Source: Muscardinus avellanarius (Eukaryota; Chordata; Mammalia; Rodentia; Gliridae). Taken from it: a DNA stretch of 64,000 nucleotides. The DNA lies in the NCBI GenBank assembly GCA_963383645.1, contig OY726557.1:130489650-130553649 (forward strand), read 5' to 3'. The position numbers and the translations under genes are program-made. Positions 62,545 to 64,000 of the stretch are shown one piece after another; the stretch's first letter is position 1; each line of letters starts with the position of its first letter. The notes beneath the pieces are model-generated. The model was not told the origin of the DNA and ran no database searches. It saw nothing but the letters and a program-made list of their open reading frames with translations.

Positions 62545-62752
62545 ATATATGCTGCCATCAAATATGAACTGTAAAGCTGGGAATGGGGCGCACAGTTTTT
62601 TAGGCAGCTGAGACAAGAGAATCTCAGGTTCAAGGACAGCTTCAGCAATGCAGTGAGGCTTTCAGCAACCTAGCAAGACTCTATTTCCAAAAAAATAAAT
62701 AAATAGGGCTGGGGTATAGCTCAGAGGTAGAATGTTCCTGGGCTCAATCCCC

Positions 62753-62804
<52 letters not shown>

Positions 62805-63165
62805 GAAATATCAAGAGTTATAAGAAGGGGATGGGGATGTAGATCAGTGGTAAAGCACTAGCCTAGCATGCACAAGGCCACAGGTTCCAACCCCAGCACT
62901 AAAAAATCATAAAAATTTCACAGCTATAAGCTACTTATTTTGTTATGTTAACATTTTTAAAGAAAGAATACATCAGTCAGGCCTAGCACAGTGGTATATA
63001 TCTGTAATCCTAGCTACTTGGGAGGCTAAGACAAGAAGATTTTGAGTTCAGTCTGGGCAACTTAGTGAGATCTTGTCTCAAAATAAAAAAATAAAAAGGG
63101 CTGGGGGTACAGCTTGGGAGTAGAATGTCCCTGAGTTCAATCCCCAGTACTACAAAACAAAACCA
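62294..63165 (+). mobile_element. SINE cluster, four + copies
   Basis: B1-dID (62294-62496) with (AAAT)n to 62546, B1-dID (62573-62756) with (CA)n to 62801, undeleted ID (62826-62905), B1-dID (62970-63165). Confidence 0.85.
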
Positions 63166-63526
63166 AAAACACATCAGTCAGAAAGAGTCTTGGGCATGCA
63201 TGGAAACAGGGAGCTATGTTTGGATAAGTGTCCCTTCGAGACCCCCATGTCAAAGGCACAGTCCCCAGAAAGGAATACTTGGAGGCAGAGGGACCTAGTG
63301 GGAAGTCCTCAGGGGCAGCAGCTTGCTTTGCTGTCCACTCCCATCATGCTACACTGCCTCCTCAGAGGCCCAAAGCAATGGGACCACTTGATCGAGGACT
63401 GGGACCTCCAAAACCATAAGTTAGATAATCCTTCTCTTTTACTAGTTAATTATCTCAGGTGTTTTGTTACTGAAGCCAAGTAATATACAGGATAAAAAAA
63501 AATCAGACAAAAATTCAGGCAGTGAG
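63166..63526. other. PRDM10: PRDM10 intron, unique sequence
   Basis: Lies beyond the last PRDM10 exon, so within its last intron. No exon recognised. Confidence 0.5.
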
Positions 63527-64000
63527 CTGGCTGTGGTGGTGCATGCTTATAATCCCAGCATTTGGGAAGCTCAGACAGGAATATCACGGTTCACGGACAG
63601 CCTCACTACTTAGCAAAGCCCTTTGCAACTCAGTGAGACCCTGTTTCAAAATAAATAATAAAAAATAGGGCTGGGGGTGTAGCTCGAGGTAGAATGTCCC
63701 TGGGTTCTATCCCCAACTACCACACACACACAAAAAAACCCATTCTTCATCACCTAGGGCCATATTTTCTGAATTCTTGCCTACCATATAGCTTTCTTTT
63801 TCTTTCTCTCTCTCTCTCTTTTTTTTTTTTTTTTTTTTTGGTGTGTGTGTGTGGGGGGGTGCTAGGTATTGAATCCAGGTATGCTCTACCTCTGAACTAT
63901 ACCCCCAAGCCTCTGTTTTTGTTTTTTTCAAAACAAGGTTTCACTAAGTTGCTGAAGCTAGCCTAGCACCTACAATTCTCCTGTCTCAGCCTCCCAAGTA
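63527..64000. mobile_element. B1-dID (+) and partial antisense B1-dID
   Basis: + copy 63527-63735; antisense copy from about 63820, after a TC/T tract, running off the window end. Confidence 0.83.

Overview
The window is mammalian nuclear DNA. It has spliced genes with GT-AG introns, one CpG-island promoter, about ninety short interspersed elements and old L1 debris. The dominant SINE joins a B1 (7SL-derived) head to an internally deleted ID (tRNA-like) tail. That B1-dID architecture is known from non-murid rodents such as squirrels and dormice and their relatives. I therefore read the source as a non-murid rodent; the species cannot be fixed from the sequence alone.

Three protein genes are present, in the same order as human 11q24.3. 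(1) TMEM45B is on the + strand. Its five coding exons between 3182 and 9221 join in frame to 275 codons plus stop; the upstream non-coding exon lies outside the window. (2) NFRKB is on the - strand. Its 25 coding exons run from the ATG at 49823 to the stop at 14844 and join in frame to 1296 codons plus stop. The CpG-island promoter lies around 52.0-52.65 kb, and a 3' UTR ends near 13.5 kb. (3) PRDM10 is on the - strand. Only its last coding exon (58285-58488) and an unusually repeat-poor 3' UTR of about 3 kb, down to about 55.3 kb, are inside the window. TMEM45B and NFRKB converge tail to tail across a repeat-filled interval of about 4.3 kb. NFRKB and PRDM10 lie head to tail.

The genes are not a functional module. 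TMEM45B is a multi-pass membrane protein, NFRKB is a subunit of the INO80 chromatin remodeller, and PRDM10 is a zinc-finger transcription factor. Both intact genes keep open reading frames, consensus or near-consensus splice sites and family-typical lengths, so they look functional.

The rest is mostly retrotransposon history: nested SINEs with readable target-site duplications, a solitary LTR (631-1139), L1 fragments in both orientations, a small antisense retroposed RNA 3' end (2118-2238), and a 2.6-kb composite element (59522-62128). The composite carries an L1/HAL1-type ORF1 with one frame break, an antisense L1 piece, a poly(A) signal and a tail. I found no sign of an undescribed enzymatic or defence system. 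The most unusual items are the composite retroelement, a 146-bp duplication that includes non-repeat sequence (34.6 versus 36.1 kb), two SINEs at one 13-bp target, a perfect 17-bp hairpin beside an NFRKB splice donor, and a candidate alternative NFRKB 5' exon that stays in frame with the normal start.
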